Shown piece after piece: positions 1-10,498 of a stretch of 64,000 bases of DNA; position 1 is the stretch's first letter, and each line of letters opens with the position of its first letter. The position numbers and the translations under genes are program-made. The stretch is from Paraphoma chrysanthemicola (taxonomy: Eukaryota; Ascomycota; Dothideomycetes; Pleosporales; Phaeosphaeriaceae): NCBI GenBank assembly GCA_020744225.1, contig JAGMWG010000006.1, positions 1,550,001 through 1,614,000 of the forward strand. The letters run 5' to 3'. Below the pieces are notes generated by a model. That model worked only from the letters and a program-made list of their open reading frames with translations, was not told where the DNA came from and did not search any database.

Positions 1-745
1 CTACTTATTATTATTTAATATTACTAACTTATAATATTATTAATAGAGTGTAGCTTCTTTATATAATATCTAAATTATTAATTATATTATTATTTACTTT
101 ATAATTTTTAGAGTAATACTTTTCTTAAGTATACTTATTATCTATAGCTCTTTTCTTTAGCTTATCTTTCTTAAGTAGTAATTAATCTAATTCTATATAT
201 ATAGACTACTTAGCTTTTTAATATATTCTAAAAATAATTCTTATAAAGAAGTACAATTTATTAGAAAAGAGTTTTTAATTATACTAAGTACTTATAATTA
301 ATAATAATAAGTAAAATAGAACTATAATATAGATACTTAGTAATTTAGTAGTACTTTATATAGTATATAAGCTCTACTTTTAAGTTTTTACTAATATATT
401 CTAAGTATATATCTTATAAGTAATAGAACTTATACTTACTTTATAAGTTATAAATATACTAGCTATCTTATAGATATATAATATACTTACCTAGTAATTA
501 TAAAGTTAGTAAGTATAAAATTTTAATAAATAAAGTCTATAATAGTATAGTACTTCTCTTAACCTAGCTTATTTATTAAAGGTTTTACTAAGTAGTACTA
601 GTAAAGTAATTACTTTTACTAGTTTTAAACATTTAGTATGATATTAAGTAGACTACGTAGTGTACGTACTATTATTAGCTATAGCTTAAACCTTTTTACT
701 AGTTTTCTAGTATTTATAAGCTAATATATAACACTACATGTAGAC
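1..745. repeat. AT-rich, RIP-like degraded block
   Basis: The first ~745 bases are almost entirely A and T, rich in TpA steps and almost free of CpG, and hold no sustained reading frame. Composition changes within a few tens of bases around 740-790 to normal, mixed sequence. In Pezizomycotina this pattern is typical of repeats mutated by repeat-induced point mutation (C to T at CpA). The identity of the original repeat cannot be read. It continues beyond the left edge. Confidence 0.7.
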
Positions 746-826
746 GATGTAAGAAGTAACGTCGAGACCTAAAGTAACTACAATAACAGCTAGAGCTATA
801 CGAAGTACAATACAACGAAACACACA

Positions 827-1648
827 CTACGATATCGCACCGGTAATGATCATAAACTGCACCATCCGCCTACGATCTACCTCCTTCTTCAGCATCAGCA
901 GGCAAGTAGCAACAACCAAGCCTTCTCCGGGTCCATCTTCGCCATTAACGCCTTCGCCCAACACCAATTCGCCACCATTGCCCGCACTGCAAGACTTGCT
1001 GCCAGGTGTGCGTGTTTCTTCGTTTCTGATAAGTGCGGCTATCCTCCTCTCACCTAGCGTCAGCACAAGTGCGGTGCCCTTTGCACCATTCGCACCGAAG
1101 CCTTGCTCTCTCTTGTACTTCCACGTAAAGGTGCGGCCGTCGGGAAGGAGGAATGAATGGCCTCGCGACGTCCATTTCGACACAGTCTTGATAGATTGTG
1201 CTGCGTCCTCGGCGAGGTTAAGGCGACGCAGGCTCGGGTCCTTGGATGGCCCGAAGTAGTAGGCAGTGCTAATGAGCGAGTTGCCGTCTGCATCCGCCAA
1301 AACGCAATCGCCTGAATGTCGCTTTGCTCGCGTTGATCTGTATGCGAGGCTGCCATCGGAATTATGAATTGTGGTCTCGAGCTCCGATGGTGGAAAGGGT
1401 AGACGTAGGAGCGCGAAGCCTCGAGTGTTAACATGAAGGGACTTGGTGGACGTAAAGGAAAAGGTGGACAGTCCAAGTGTCGTGCTGCTGTCGATGGAGA
1501 CTGAGTCGCTGATGACGAGTTCCTTCTTCTCTTGGTCGGACACAACTTTGGGGTCAATGGCTGGTGACTCAGTCAATGTGGTGGTGCTCATGGCTGTCAT
1601 AGATCTGTTGCTATGTTTCGATGGGGTCCTCTGTGTGCCGCAGGGCAA
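827..1648 (-). CDS. Conserved Pezizomycotina protein of unknown function
   Basis: An intact frame of up to 273 aa, ending in TAG only ~80 bases from the AT-rich block. The start is uncertain: the ATGs at 1600 and 1591 (giving about 257 or 254 aa) are as likely as the first one at 1648. The N-terminal ~50 residues are Ser/Thr-rich and look disordered. The body has a compact beta-rich look, with FALLRLPFPPSELE followed by a tract around DGSLAYRSTRAKRHSGDC and by LLPDGRTFTWKYK. It ends in a basic helix (LMLKKEVDRRRMVQFMI). I recognise this arrangement as a widespread fungal hypothetical family, but no activity is known to me. No catalytic motif, signal peptide or membrane segment is seen. The C-terminus looks complete despite its position beside the degraded DNA. 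Confidence 0.7.
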   Translation of the reverse strand: MPCGTQRTPSKHSNRSMTAMSTTTLTESPAIDPKVVSDQEKKELVISDSVSIDSSTTLGLSTFSFTSTKSLHVNTRGFALLRLPFPPSELETTIHNSDGSLAYRSTRAKRHSGDCVLADADGNSLISTAYYFGPSKDPSLRRLNLAEDAAQSIKTVSKWTSRGHSFLLPDGRTFTWKYKREQGFGANGAKGTALVLTLGERRIAALIRNEETRTPGSKSCSAGNGGELVLGEGVNGEDGPGEGLVVATCLLMLKKEVDRRRMVQFMIITGAIS

Positions 1649-3400
1649 TTATGTTCCTTGATCAGAACTATAGCTCAATGCCGTAAGTTTTATGTCGTGG
1701 ACATCGTGCTTGATGCCGGTCACGACACGCGCATTTCGAGCTGCGGTGCCATAAAATGCGAAAGTCAGGCTGCCATAAGGTTGAATCATAGAGGCTTAGC
1801 ACATGTGGCTGGAGTTTGCTCGTTTCGTATTTCGCATCTCAGCCCATGGCATCAGCCGTTGCAGACCGCTGATAGGCTACTTTACGTGCCGCGACATACG
1901 TGGAGGCAGTGTTGTATAGCTGTGAGCCTCGACACTTTTCAGGCCGGTTCGGTGACGCCGCGGTTGGCCTCATTACGTTCGGCATCACTTGTGTTTCTTC
2001 ACTCCTCTTTCACGTAACTGCGACACGTTGATACCTAGCTGGTCTAATCTACGGAAGCGGAGATCTCAGCCATGTTGAAGCGACAAGGCGTGGGTCAGTC
2101 GATGCTAACGCTCCAACCCAGCTACAATTCTGCGCAAGCAACCAAGTCTTCGATAATGTTGTAGACGTATCAAGATAAATCAACGTTCATGTAAAAAGCG
2201 AGAATGGCATCCTCTTGAAACATTATTAAGTATCCCACGTATTCGTGCACAGATACGCGATCCAACCAAGGCTCAGCTCATATTCCGCAGTCTTGTCGAG
2301 CAAAACTTGTATCTTGATTTCACTGTCAGCGAGTGTTATACCAATCACATTTCTTCCCAATTTCGCGCCAATAACCTTTCACGAGATGGGCGAGTAGTCA
2401 GACTGATTGCACGAACCTGCGTTAGCGTATGGTCCATGTGCGAACATCATCCTTTCAACAGAGCTGGAGCTCAAACACCTTTGGAGCTGGCACGCAAAGT
2501 CGCTGGTGGGAGTTGCTCCCCAGCTTCAGATATTGCCCCTTCAGGCGTCATGTTCCTAGCGTTAATCGCGTCCAGCTCGACATACTCCGTCCCGATCGCT
2601 TATGCTGGTGCGACTTGCATGTGGCTGCACGAAGTCTAGCTGTACCTACGATGTTCGTAGCATGAAGGACTATAGAGAGAGAAGTTATACCATTAAGTAA
2701 GATGACCGAATAACTACTCTTACAGCCCTTCGTGCTCTAAGAGTACATCCTGCGGGGTAGATTATGTGCCTTTACCTCTACTCGTGCATATCTAGCTAAT
2801 AACCTAACAGGTAGACTATTGATTACTATACAAAACCTTCTAAGTAACGGTTCTAGTCCCACCTGGGCAAGTGCAAATGCGGTGCTAAAGCTGACATGAT
2901 TTGATGCTCGCTGTGATGCTACAACCTACCTAGGTCCCTAAGTACAAGCTACTCAGATCAAGTCTTCCAGCTCGGAATGTTTTGCCTCATGGAAACACCA
3001 CCCTCTCGAGGTCAGCTGCCACAACTATGTTTCCAACTCGGTCGCACTAGTAGTACGAGCCTCCCTTTATCAGATCTGCAGCGGAAGCAATGAAACGTTA
3101 AGTGGCCAGTACAGGCAACGGATGTTACTACGTCTACCAAACGCATCACCACGTAACAATAAATGAATGATTGGGGCGTCCAAGACATAAGGCAATATTG
3201 CGGCAGTACATGGCACGAATGGTATCTTGCCATGTTCCGAAGTACGATCGATCCGAGTTGCCAAGTCGCGATCGCATGCCCTTGCTTTATCCGGATGTGC
3301 GAATACGGCTCTAACACGGACGAAGTGTAGTACATATAGACGAACACCAGTCTGATCTCCCATCACACATCGCATTTGAAACTACTTCTCGCTGACCAGC
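1649..3400. other. Intergenic, no supported gene
   Basis: Only short overlapping frames without a family signature or convincing splice structure are seen, several of them starting at non-ATG codons. No repeat or RNA gene is recognised. Confidence 0.4.
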
Positions 3401-3689
3401 ATGCGGACCACCTCTCTTGCCATTGCTCTCTTTTCTCTATCAATCACCCAGGCAATACCCACTGCTCCGACATCCACCCTCCCTGTCGCAATATGCTTGG
3501 CCATCTGCTATTTTGAGAAGCCAGATTGTGGTTCGACTGGTGTACGTCTGTGTGTTGTGTTACCACGGATGAACCATATTTCCTAATGTCTCACCGCAGT
3601 TTGCGAAGAAAGATGAAGGCTCCGAATGCTGGACGTGCTGCCAGAACCAGCCCATCGAGACCCCACATGCATGTCCAAAGCCTCACTGA
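3401..3689 (+). CDS. Small secreted cysteine-rich protein (76 aa, spliced)
   Basis: Two exons: 3401-3541 and 3600-3689. The 58-bp intron has a GTACGT donor, a CTAAT branch site and a CAG acceptor. Without splicing the frame runs into a 61-aa read-through product. Splicing is in phase and gives 76 aa ending ACPKPH. Residues 1-18 form a clear signal peptide (basic start, LAIALFSLSITQA, then IPTAP). The mature ~58 residues contain seven cysteines, including CLAIC and WTCC, so a disulphide-rich extracellular peptide is expected. I do not recognise a named family. Size, secretion signal and cysteine content fit the loose class of fungal small secreted proteins, which includes plant-associated effectors and self-acting peptides. 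That role is an inference from form only. The next gene downstream, on the opposite strand, encodes a secreted protease. Confidence 0.6.
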
Positions 3690-3994
3690 AATGTAGCATC
3701 AGATTGTATGTTGGTTGCACTCATGTACTATTATCGACACTGCTGATGTGACGAGTAGCACTATCCCTATGTTTCACTGTTGTTTGTTGTCAAGAGTTCC
3801 GTTCAACGAGTTATGCAATTTTATAGGGTCAAGCTTAATCTCCATTAAGGTCATGATTGCGGGATAAGCACGAAAGAACAATACAAGACCATCTTCGCTT
3901 CGATACTACATGATAATGCCTAGATTTTCTCACTCTCCACATCAAAGTTGTGCTGCCGCTAGCTCCCGCCTCTCCAAAGCTTCTGCGTCTTAGT

Positions 3995-5224
3995 TCAGCA
4001 CCCAGCGTAAAGCGCTGTATCACATTAGTGGAGTACATAATGCATAATCACCTTGTACATACCTTGGGCGAATAGGGTGTAAGTGTCGGCATGGTTCAAA
4101 TTTTGAGCAGCAGAAAGGCTGCGAACGAAGTTGTATCCGTAGCCGCCATAATCGCTGGTACCTTTGACTGAAGTCAAATGGGTCATCTCGTGAAGCACAG
4201 TCGTTGCCTGATCCTGGGCATGGCAGGTGCGGCTCAGAGCAGTAAGACCGGTGAAGAAGAGAGGACAGTTGACCTAGATGTAGAGCATAAATCAGAGTGC
4301 GTTTCACAATTGCTGCCAGCATGCATAAAGTTCTGCTTACCATCTGAGAGGTGGCTGGGTAGGTATAGGCCAGAACACCGGAAGAACAGGCACCGAGAAT
4401 GTCCGAGCAGTAGTAACGCGAGTTGCCGGAAGTGGTGGAGCCGCACTGTGTTGCAACCCGGTTGAAGACGCCCTGGACAGTCGAGGCAGTACTCGAAGAG
4501 GTGGACTTGAAGTACTCATTGAGCTTTGCGGCATTGTTGACCGCAGCAGAAGCCGCAGTCCGAGCCAGAGAGGCACAGTTGGAAAGTGCAGTGGTCGTGG
4601 CTGTTCGACGGGTACCAGTGCAGTCAGCTTGAACAACTGTACGTTTCGCGAGCGAGATGTAGTCCCGACGAATCTTTCCAGCCTGTGCGCCATCGACAAC
4701 AGCAGAGATCTTGTTGCTGACGAAGGGAACTGCTCCAGCAATTGAGGTGGAGTCAAGTTCAGCGTAGGCAAAGGCACCCTCGGTGAGGATGTCAAAGTCA
4801 CCTCCGGAGCTCACATCGTGGGCGACAGCGATGTCGAACGCGGCCTCAATAGCTTCGCCTGCTTTGAGGATCTGGAAAGCAGACTCATCCAGATTGGCAG
4901 TACTAACACGGAGACGAATACCATCAAAAGCAACTTTATCGCTGCCTTTGAAGACCTCTACCTTCTCAACATGGGAGTCTTGGGATACATCAGCAATCTC
5001 AAACCAGCCCAAGTCGAATTGAGCATATGCTTACCATCGAGGAATGTGCCTGTCTTGAAAAGCTTGAGATCCTCAGATCCGGTGTTCTTGATGGTGGCCT
5101 TTACGGCGGTGTTGCCAGTGAGCTCAAGGGAGACGTCTAGCGGAGAGTCACGCTTGTCAAGAGCCGCGGAGAGAGCGCTTGCCAAGGAGGCCAACGCTGC
5201 GACAGAAAACGTTTGAAACTTCAT
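3995..5224 (-). CDS. Deuterolysin-type secreted metalloprotease (M35)
   Basis: Four exons on the minus strand: 5224-5035, 4978-4341, 4273-4063 and 4014-3995, giving 352 aa. The junctions restore FLD-DSHVEKV, ATSQM-VNCP and FAQ-ALYAGC, all as expected for neutral protease II/deuterolysins. The protein starts with a signal peptide (MKFQTFSVAALASLASALSA), followed by a propeptide (to ~175) and the mature domain. Zinc ligands are the HEMTH pair at residues 304-308 (bases 4178-4192) and the Asp of GTSDYGG at ~317. The family motif GTxDxxYG carries one extra Gly here. The C-terminal GC is the usual end of the family and supports the tiny last exon. The enzyme is expected to cleave basic proteins outside the cell. 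The ATG at 5224 is preferred over 5257 because it directly precedes the signal peptide. Confidence 0.9.
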
Positions 5225-6974
5225 GATGATTGAAAAAGGGTACTTCAAAGGCTGCAACTGAAGCTACTGGCTATGATGTTGGTGATGTTGGAGCGCAGCC
5301 GTGCCCAAGGTCTTTATAGACTTCCTGAGCGAACTCATGGCGAAGCAGTACTCCCCACATACAATACCGAATGACCACAATCTAGTCGCAAAATGGAAGC
5401 TGGGGCGTGACAGGATGCTCGATGATGTGAGGTATAAAGGACCAAGCCACTACAGCTAGATGATATCGGGTGGACAACGTCGAAACGGGCATGTCGGTAG
5501 CTGCTATCCCACTTGATCGCGCCAAAGTCTCCATTGACAACCCAGTACAGCGGCAGGTTCATGTACAGGGTGTTTCTCGGTGTGCATGGGCAATTGATCG
5601 TTTCCTATCCAAGTTCGAATGGTAATGTTATCGAGATGCGACGTGCAGTCCTGCCAAGCTCGGGAGCTCTTGAGATGCAGAGCGGAGGATCTATGCCAAG
5701 CACCGCTGTATAGTGTTTACCTTCCTCTTTCGGGGAGCCAAGCCAAAACTAAGGAGTGAAACCCGAAGGCCTGCCCAACAGTGTCCGCTGATTCGTGTGG
5801 TGATATCTTGTCATAGCCGAAGCACAATGCACGCCATATATGGCGAGACGCTGCCTACACAACATCCGGCCTCGGCAGGGATTTAATCTCCTTATCTAAT
5901 GCAACCGTCTGCAGCCAAAGCCGACTTATCCATCTGACCTTCTTGAAAGAGGGTAAGTGGCGTGGAAAAATGGTTGCTTGTTTCACACGCACAAACCACA
6001 CCTTAATCGAACTTCCGACAACAAAGGTTCTGTTAAATGACCTGCTCCATCAGGCATAAAGTGTTTTATACCCCGCTTGCTGGCGAGGGTTGCAGTCATT
6101 TTGGAGGTGAACACCGAAGTATGCGTGATGGGTAATATGCTGGAGTCAGTGTTGCGTCTCGCTAGGTTCAGAGGCCTCTTTTGCCGTCAACGGTGTAACA
6201 GACATGGTGACAATGACTTCCCACCGTATACTGCAAAGAACGTGTTGGACATGATTCAGGTATACTACGTGTCACAGTCGTAGTCGGTGCCGCTTACGTG
6301 GTTGAAAGCTTTAATGTGGACATCAAAGCTTGGACAGCGAATCTGTGATACCGGATGTCTCGACTGTATCTTTGGAATGCAAACTATCATGGTACGCTGT
6401 GCAAGAATTAAAATCAAGCCTGAAATTGTCTTAGGCGACGAGTACTGGTTTCGAATTTCTGGGCTGTCTGGCAATGAGACGGGTGCCCTTCACTGGAAGG
6501 ACCTCGGGAGTATCTGGAGTGCTAGACTGACATGTTGTGGTCGCACATGAAGCTTTTTAAGGCCCAATGAAGTACTATTAGCAACACGTCATGAGAAGAC
6601 CGATGTCATAGCAGACTAGATCGAATGTCTCTTGCAAATTGTCTGGATGTGTCTGGATAGAGTGATTTATCTTGGCTCGTTTGCATCAACGATCGCTAGC
6701 AACCTGCGTCCTTCCTTGCCAATCTGGTTCACATGCTGGTGATGTTCAACTTATCTATGCCGTCAATGATGTCTCCACAGTGCATAATGTGCGAACATGT
6801 CAAAGTCATTGATTCTTGTAGAGAAGCGATCATCAATCGTGAAAGTGCCCAAAGGGTTTCTGGCTCGATCGTCCGAAAATTCTGCGCAACCGTATGCTTC
6901 GCTAATGCTGTGTAAGCCAATGTGCCATTTCCAAGCGACTTGACGATTCAATTCCACTAGTGCACATAGTCCTT
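5225..6974. other. Intergenic, no supported gene
   Basis: Apart from the deuterolysin promoter at its left end this 1.75 kb holds only short frames (longest 87 aa at 6287-6550) with no recognisable family. Nothing else is seen. Confidence 0.4.
5311..5318 (-). promoter_or_regulatory. TATA box of the deuterolysin gene
   Basis: TATAAAGA on the minus strand, ~87 bases upstream of the deuterolysin ATG, in an otherwise mixed sequence. Confidence 0.45.
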
Positions 6975-8081
6975 CTATACGTTCGCCTTGATTTCCAAGA
7001 ACTGCTTGCTGAAGGGTTGATCCAGATAACCTCTTTCTTCCTTCGCATTATAAAATGTATTGCGATCATAAGGATTAAGATCAATGCCCTCTTTTAACCT
7101 AAAGACAATGTCCGGCGTGCTGATGAAATACCTTCCAAAAACAACCACAACATCACGACGCTTGTGCTCCTCGTCAACAAATCGCCTGGCCGATTCGGGC
7201 TGAAAGCCTCCGGCAACGAGAACAGTCCCGTTGTAGACTGACAGCAGAGGATCGAGCGAATCTGAGCTTTCTCTATCGACCGTGCCATTGACGCGAGCCT
7301 CGACGAGGTGGATGTAGGCGAGACCCAGTGAGTTAAGCTTCTTGATGATGTTGGAGAATTGTGGGATAGTGTCTTTCTCCATGTGCATTCCCTGATAGTC
7401 CGAGAATGGACTAAGCCGGATAGCTGTCTTCTGTGCACCAATGGCATTGGCAACAGCTTGAGTGACTTCGAATGCGAAGCGAGAGCGATTCTCGATGCTT
7501 CCTCCGTACCTGTCAGTCCGGTGGTTGGTTCGATCCTGGATGAATTGATCTACTAGGTAGCCATTCGCCCCATGAATTTCCACTCCGTCAAAGCCTGCTG
7601 CAATTGCATTTTTCGCAGCTTGAGCGAACGCTGCTATTGTTTGCTCGATATCCCCTTCGGTCATCTCTTGTGGCTCTTCGTGCTCTGAATCTAAGGCAAT
7701 AGGACTTGCGCCCTTGACTGTGAACCCTCTGGCTTTCGTAAAATGTGGGTTCGCAACACGACCTAAAGCCCACAGCTGCGAGAAAATGAAACTTCCCTTT
7801 TTGTGCACTTCGTCAGTCACTTTCCTCCACGCGTCGATCTGTTCCTGGGTCTGTAGACACGGCACATTGGGAAAACCTCCGTGCTCTGGCGTGACAATAG
7901 TAGCTTCTGATATCAGAAGGGTTCCTGGTACAGATGCACGTTGACCGTAATATTCAGCGGCCATTGGCAGAATGACATGGTCGTCGCTGGCGCGGAAACG
8001 CGTGAGTGGTGCCATTGCGACACGATTCTTGAGCTCGAGGTTGCCCACCTTGAGCGGCGTGAAAAGACGGGATGTGGACAT
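6975..8081 (-). CDS. Old yellow enzyme (NADH:flavin oxidoreductase)
   Basis: A single-exon 368-aa FMN-dependent ene-reductase of the OYE family, a TIM barrel that reduces activated C=C bonds of enals, enones and similar compounds with NAD(P)H. The N-terminal APLTRFRA supplies the flavin-contacting Thr27. HGANGYLVDQF holds the substrate-binding His170/Asn173 pair and the proton-donor Tyr175, with the same spacing as H191/N194/Y196 of yeast OYE1. RYGGSIENRSRF and the late FGRYFIS phosphate-binding loop are also present. Length is normal and no key residue is missing. There is no signal peptide, so it is cytosolic. The start at 8081 begins MSTSRLFTPLKVG, the usual OYE opening. Fungal OYEs serve in stress detoxification or in ergot-alkaloid-type pathways. 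Nothing nearby fixes the substrate. Confidence 0.93.
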   Translation of the reverse strand: MSTSRLFTPLKVGNLELKNRVAMAPLTRFRASDDHVILPMAAEYYGQRASVPGTLLISEATIVTPEHGGFPNVPCLQTQEQIDAWRKVTDEVHKKGSFIFSQLWALGRVANPHFTKARGFTVKGASPIALDSEHEEPQEMTEGDIEQTIAAFAQAAKNAIAAGFDGVEIHGANGYLVDQFIQDRTNHRTDRYGGSIENRSRFAFEVTQAVANAIGAQKTAIRLSPFSDYQGMHMEKDTIPQFSNIIKKLNSLGLAYIHLVEARVNGTVDRESSDSLDPLLSVYNGTVLVAGGFQPESARRFVDEEHKRRDVVVVFGRYFISTPDIVFRLKEGIDLNPYDRNTFYNAKEERGYLDQPFSKQFLEIKANV

Positions 8082-8202
8082 GGTGATTTTGCTTAGATTT
8101 GAAGAAGTGGCAGACAGTTTGCTGTTGCGATGGGACGATCAAGAGTGGATTGAAACAATGACTGATTTCCTGAAAGCAAGGCTGACGAAATCAAGTGTGC
8201 AG

Positions 8203-8210
8203 CTTATATA
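8203..8210 (-). promoter_or_regulatory. TATA box of the old yellow enzyme gene
   Basis: TATATAAG on the minus strand, ~122 bases upstream of the OYE start codon. Confidence 0.45.
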
Positions 8211-8489
8211 CGGTATGTATGGAAAACCCTACTCCTTCGACTCTCAAATTCGGCGCTTTACGACTTTGCCATGAAATGTCGGTCTGCCGACAACTATTTA
8301 TTGATTAGTCATCTCAGAGAAAGCGGATTATGAAATCAATCAGAAAACAGACAAATTTTCCGCTAAGAAGATAAATTTGATTAGAGCCTCATCGCCCGTT
8401 CAGCGGCTGATTTTTAGCGGCGTGCTTGACAGGGTCCGTTACACCGTGGTGTTTTTGTACTTACTCTATAACATTTTTAGGCGAGATAT

Positions 8490-8743
8490 TTTCGGCCGCT
8501 CAATCTTGCTATTCGGCTGGGTGTTATCGCTCAGCAGTCTCTAGAGGTCTTCGCATCTATTCATAAGCGTAGCAAAGCACTTGTGGATACTTAAAGACCT
8601 CTATACAACTACAATACTTTATTCTTAGTAGAACGTAGATATGTTCAGCTTGTATTATTAGAAGTACGAAGTGACTCTCTAGGGCACTACTATGTAGAGT
8701 GCACGGTCGAATAGCAAAAGCGCACGGTCGAATATGTTTAGCC
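8490..8743 (+). repeat. Left copy of a diverged inverted repeat
   Basis: This ~250-bp stretch matches the reverse complement of 11244-11482. An exact 19-base block (acggtcgaatagcaaaagc, 8703-8721) equals the reverse complement of 11266-11284. A second block, around 8533-8580 (AGAGGtCTTCGC, then ATAAGCGtAGCA), matches the right copy in the same order and spacing. Weaker similarity extends outward to ~8490. Many differences are transitions, with T in this copy where the right copy has C. There is no coding potential here. It is probably a relic of a dispersed or transposable element. Confidence 0.6.
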
Positions 8744-9163
8744 CCGTTCTATCAGCTATAATCCGTTGAGAGGCCTTGCTCTTGGTCAGCGAAAAATAGT
8801 TGGTCGCCTTTTTTTGATCACTAATATGCTTCCTGTTGAATGTGCGATCCGGACGAACCACGGCATAGCGTTGGATGATGAGATCGCGTGGCTATGGTCT
8901 CGCTGCCGCTCGACCGAAAAGATTGTTACAAATCCTACTGACTAGAGAATCCACACTTCAGCGTGCATACCCCCGTGACATTCGCGCTATGTACGTTGTG
9001 GACCTTAGCCTCTATGGTCAACGCCAGATTCAACGTCTGACCTGTTTAATAAGGTAGCTGACATATATCATGGCAGGAAAATGTATCAAATAGGCTCACG
9101 AGCTCCGTAGGCCCTTTTGTGTAATTGTCAGACACGAAGGTAATCTGGAGTCCGATTTCCAGG

Positions 9164-10498
9164 TCATGGTGAAACCCCTCTAGCCAAAATTGTCTTCGCG
9201 GTCGCTAACTGTGCCTCAAGATCCACATGCCACAGCCATCGGAAAGACTGCTCTAGGTGCTCCTTCAACGCGGTGACATCGTCACCGATCCCTGGCAACG
9301 AGAAGTCATAGCCACATGAAGCCTGCAAGCTGGCTTTGATACAATCTTGTGTGCGAGGTCGCCGGACAACATCGTACGCTCGGAAGACTTCCTGGAGCTT
9401 TTCAATGCTGCCAGAGGAGGCTATAAGATTGCTCAAAATGTACGCGTCTTCCATGGCCATACCTGCACCAGCTGCTAAATGCGGGACAGTCGCGTGAGCG
9501 CTGTCGCCCATGAGGCATATATGGCGATTGTAGTACGGTCTGTCATGTTGCAAATGGAACATTGCCCATTTGGAAGGCAGATGGTAGCGGCTTATGAGAC
9601 TTAGTAGCGGGGGATACCAGCCAGCAAAGCGCTGCAAGATCTCGGAGGTTGTGGCAGGTACAGTCCAGTCACCCGAACCCCATCCACATGAATCCGCTTC
9701 GTCTTGGGGTATGGCGACCATATTGATGAAGTCGCCATTCTCAATGGGATACGTGACGATGTATCCTCCATAGCCACAGTATATCTGCCCATTCAAAGCC
9801 AGATCGGGACCAAGAGCTTTTAGAGCGTCGACTTTTGGCACCACTGCGCGGTAGGCGCACTCACGTGCGTATGATGCCTGGACGCTCGGACAAACAAGCT
9901 CTCTCACTTTGCTCTTGATGCCATCACAACCGATGATGGCCGCCGCTTCCACAGTGGTACCGTCGGTAAAGTAAAGCCTGAATGAGCCGCTGGCTGATTC
10001 CTCCGCGCCCTGAAAGTTTTTTCCAAACGTGGTTATGCCCTCTGGCAGAAGTGCTACGAGCTCTTCCAGTAGACGGGCTCGGTGTATGCAGCTCCGCGTC
10101 TTCACGCCCAACATCTCAGCGCGCTCGCTGTGCCATATGTCGTCCAGGTGACAAATGAAGTCTCCAGCAGCATGGTCAGCGCTTTCTGGCATGCCTGTCC
10201 CCCAGCGCATCGTGTAGAAGGTACTGGCACGCGCAGGGTCAGCATTGAAGGTGGCATGCTTCTTGTAGCCGTCGAGAAGACGTGGATCGAGCAGGTGGAG
10301 TGCCGTCGTAGCATTGACACCAAAAGCCACTCCGGCGCCTATCTCAGCGAACGCTGCGGCGGCTTCGTAGACGTGGACTTTGACGCCATGCTTAAGAAGT
10401 CCGATTGCCAGCGCCAACCCTCCCATGCCGCCCCCAATAATGGCAATAGGCAAAGACGTATGGTTCTGAAACATCGCATTGGAATGAGCGGTGGCCAT
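9164..10498 (-). CDS. FAD-dependent monooxygenase (salicylate hydroxylase-like)
   Basis: A single-exon 444-aa group A flavoprotein monooxygenase (PHBH fold). The Rossmann GxGxxG lies at residues 22-27 (AIIGGGMGGLALA). The DG motif is GCDGIKSKVR (Asp192). The GD motif is CLMGDSAHATVPH (G331-D332), followed by the AGAGMAMEDAY helix that also binds FAD. Such enzymes hydroxylate aromatic or other planar substrates with NAD(P)H and O2; salicylate or 6-hydroxynicotinate hydroxylases and many secondary-metabolite tailoring enzymes share this pattern. The substrate cannot be deduced. No signal peptide is present. The gene stands alone between the two halves of the inverted repeat (8490-8743 and 11244-11482), with ~0.4 kb and ~0.75 kb of non-coding DNA on its two sides. 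Confidence 0.88.
   Translation of the reverse strand: MATAHSNAMFQNHTSLPIAIIGGGMGGLALAIGLLKHGVKVHVYEAAAAFAEIGAGVAFGVNATTALHLLDPRLLDGYKKHATFNADPARASTFYTMRWGTGMPESADHAAGDFICHLDDIWHSERAEMLGVKTRSCIHRARLLEELVALLPEGITTFGKNFQGAEESASGSFRLYFTDGTTVEAAAIIGCDGIKSKVRELVCPSVQASYARECAYRAVVPKVDALKALGPDLALNGQIYCGYGGYIVTYPIENGDFINMVAIPQDEADSCGWGSGDWTVPATTSEILQRFAGWYPPLLSLISRYHLPSKWAMFHLQHDRPYYNRHICLMGDSAHATVPHLAAGAGMAMEDAYILSNLIASSGSIEKLQEVFRAYDVVRRPRTQDCIKASLQASCGYDFSLPGIGDDVTALKEHLEQSFRWLWHVDLEAQLATAKTILARGVSP

Larger units (their letters stand above)
8082..9163. other. Intergenic between OYE and FAD monooxygenase
   Basis: Contains the OYE promoter (8082-~8300) and the left inverted repeat. From 8744 to 9163 there are only short frames. 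No further gene is supported. Confidence 0.4.

Noticed and set aside
1060..1557. 165-codon minus-strand frame overlapping the 827-1648 gene
   Set aside because: Different frame on the same strand; low-complexity shadow. The 827-1648 frame carries the conserved-looking blocks.
8679..8861. 60-codon minus-strand frame in the left inverted repeat
   Set aside because: It merely crosses the repeat; no transposase or other family is recognisable and the right copy does not preserve the same frame.
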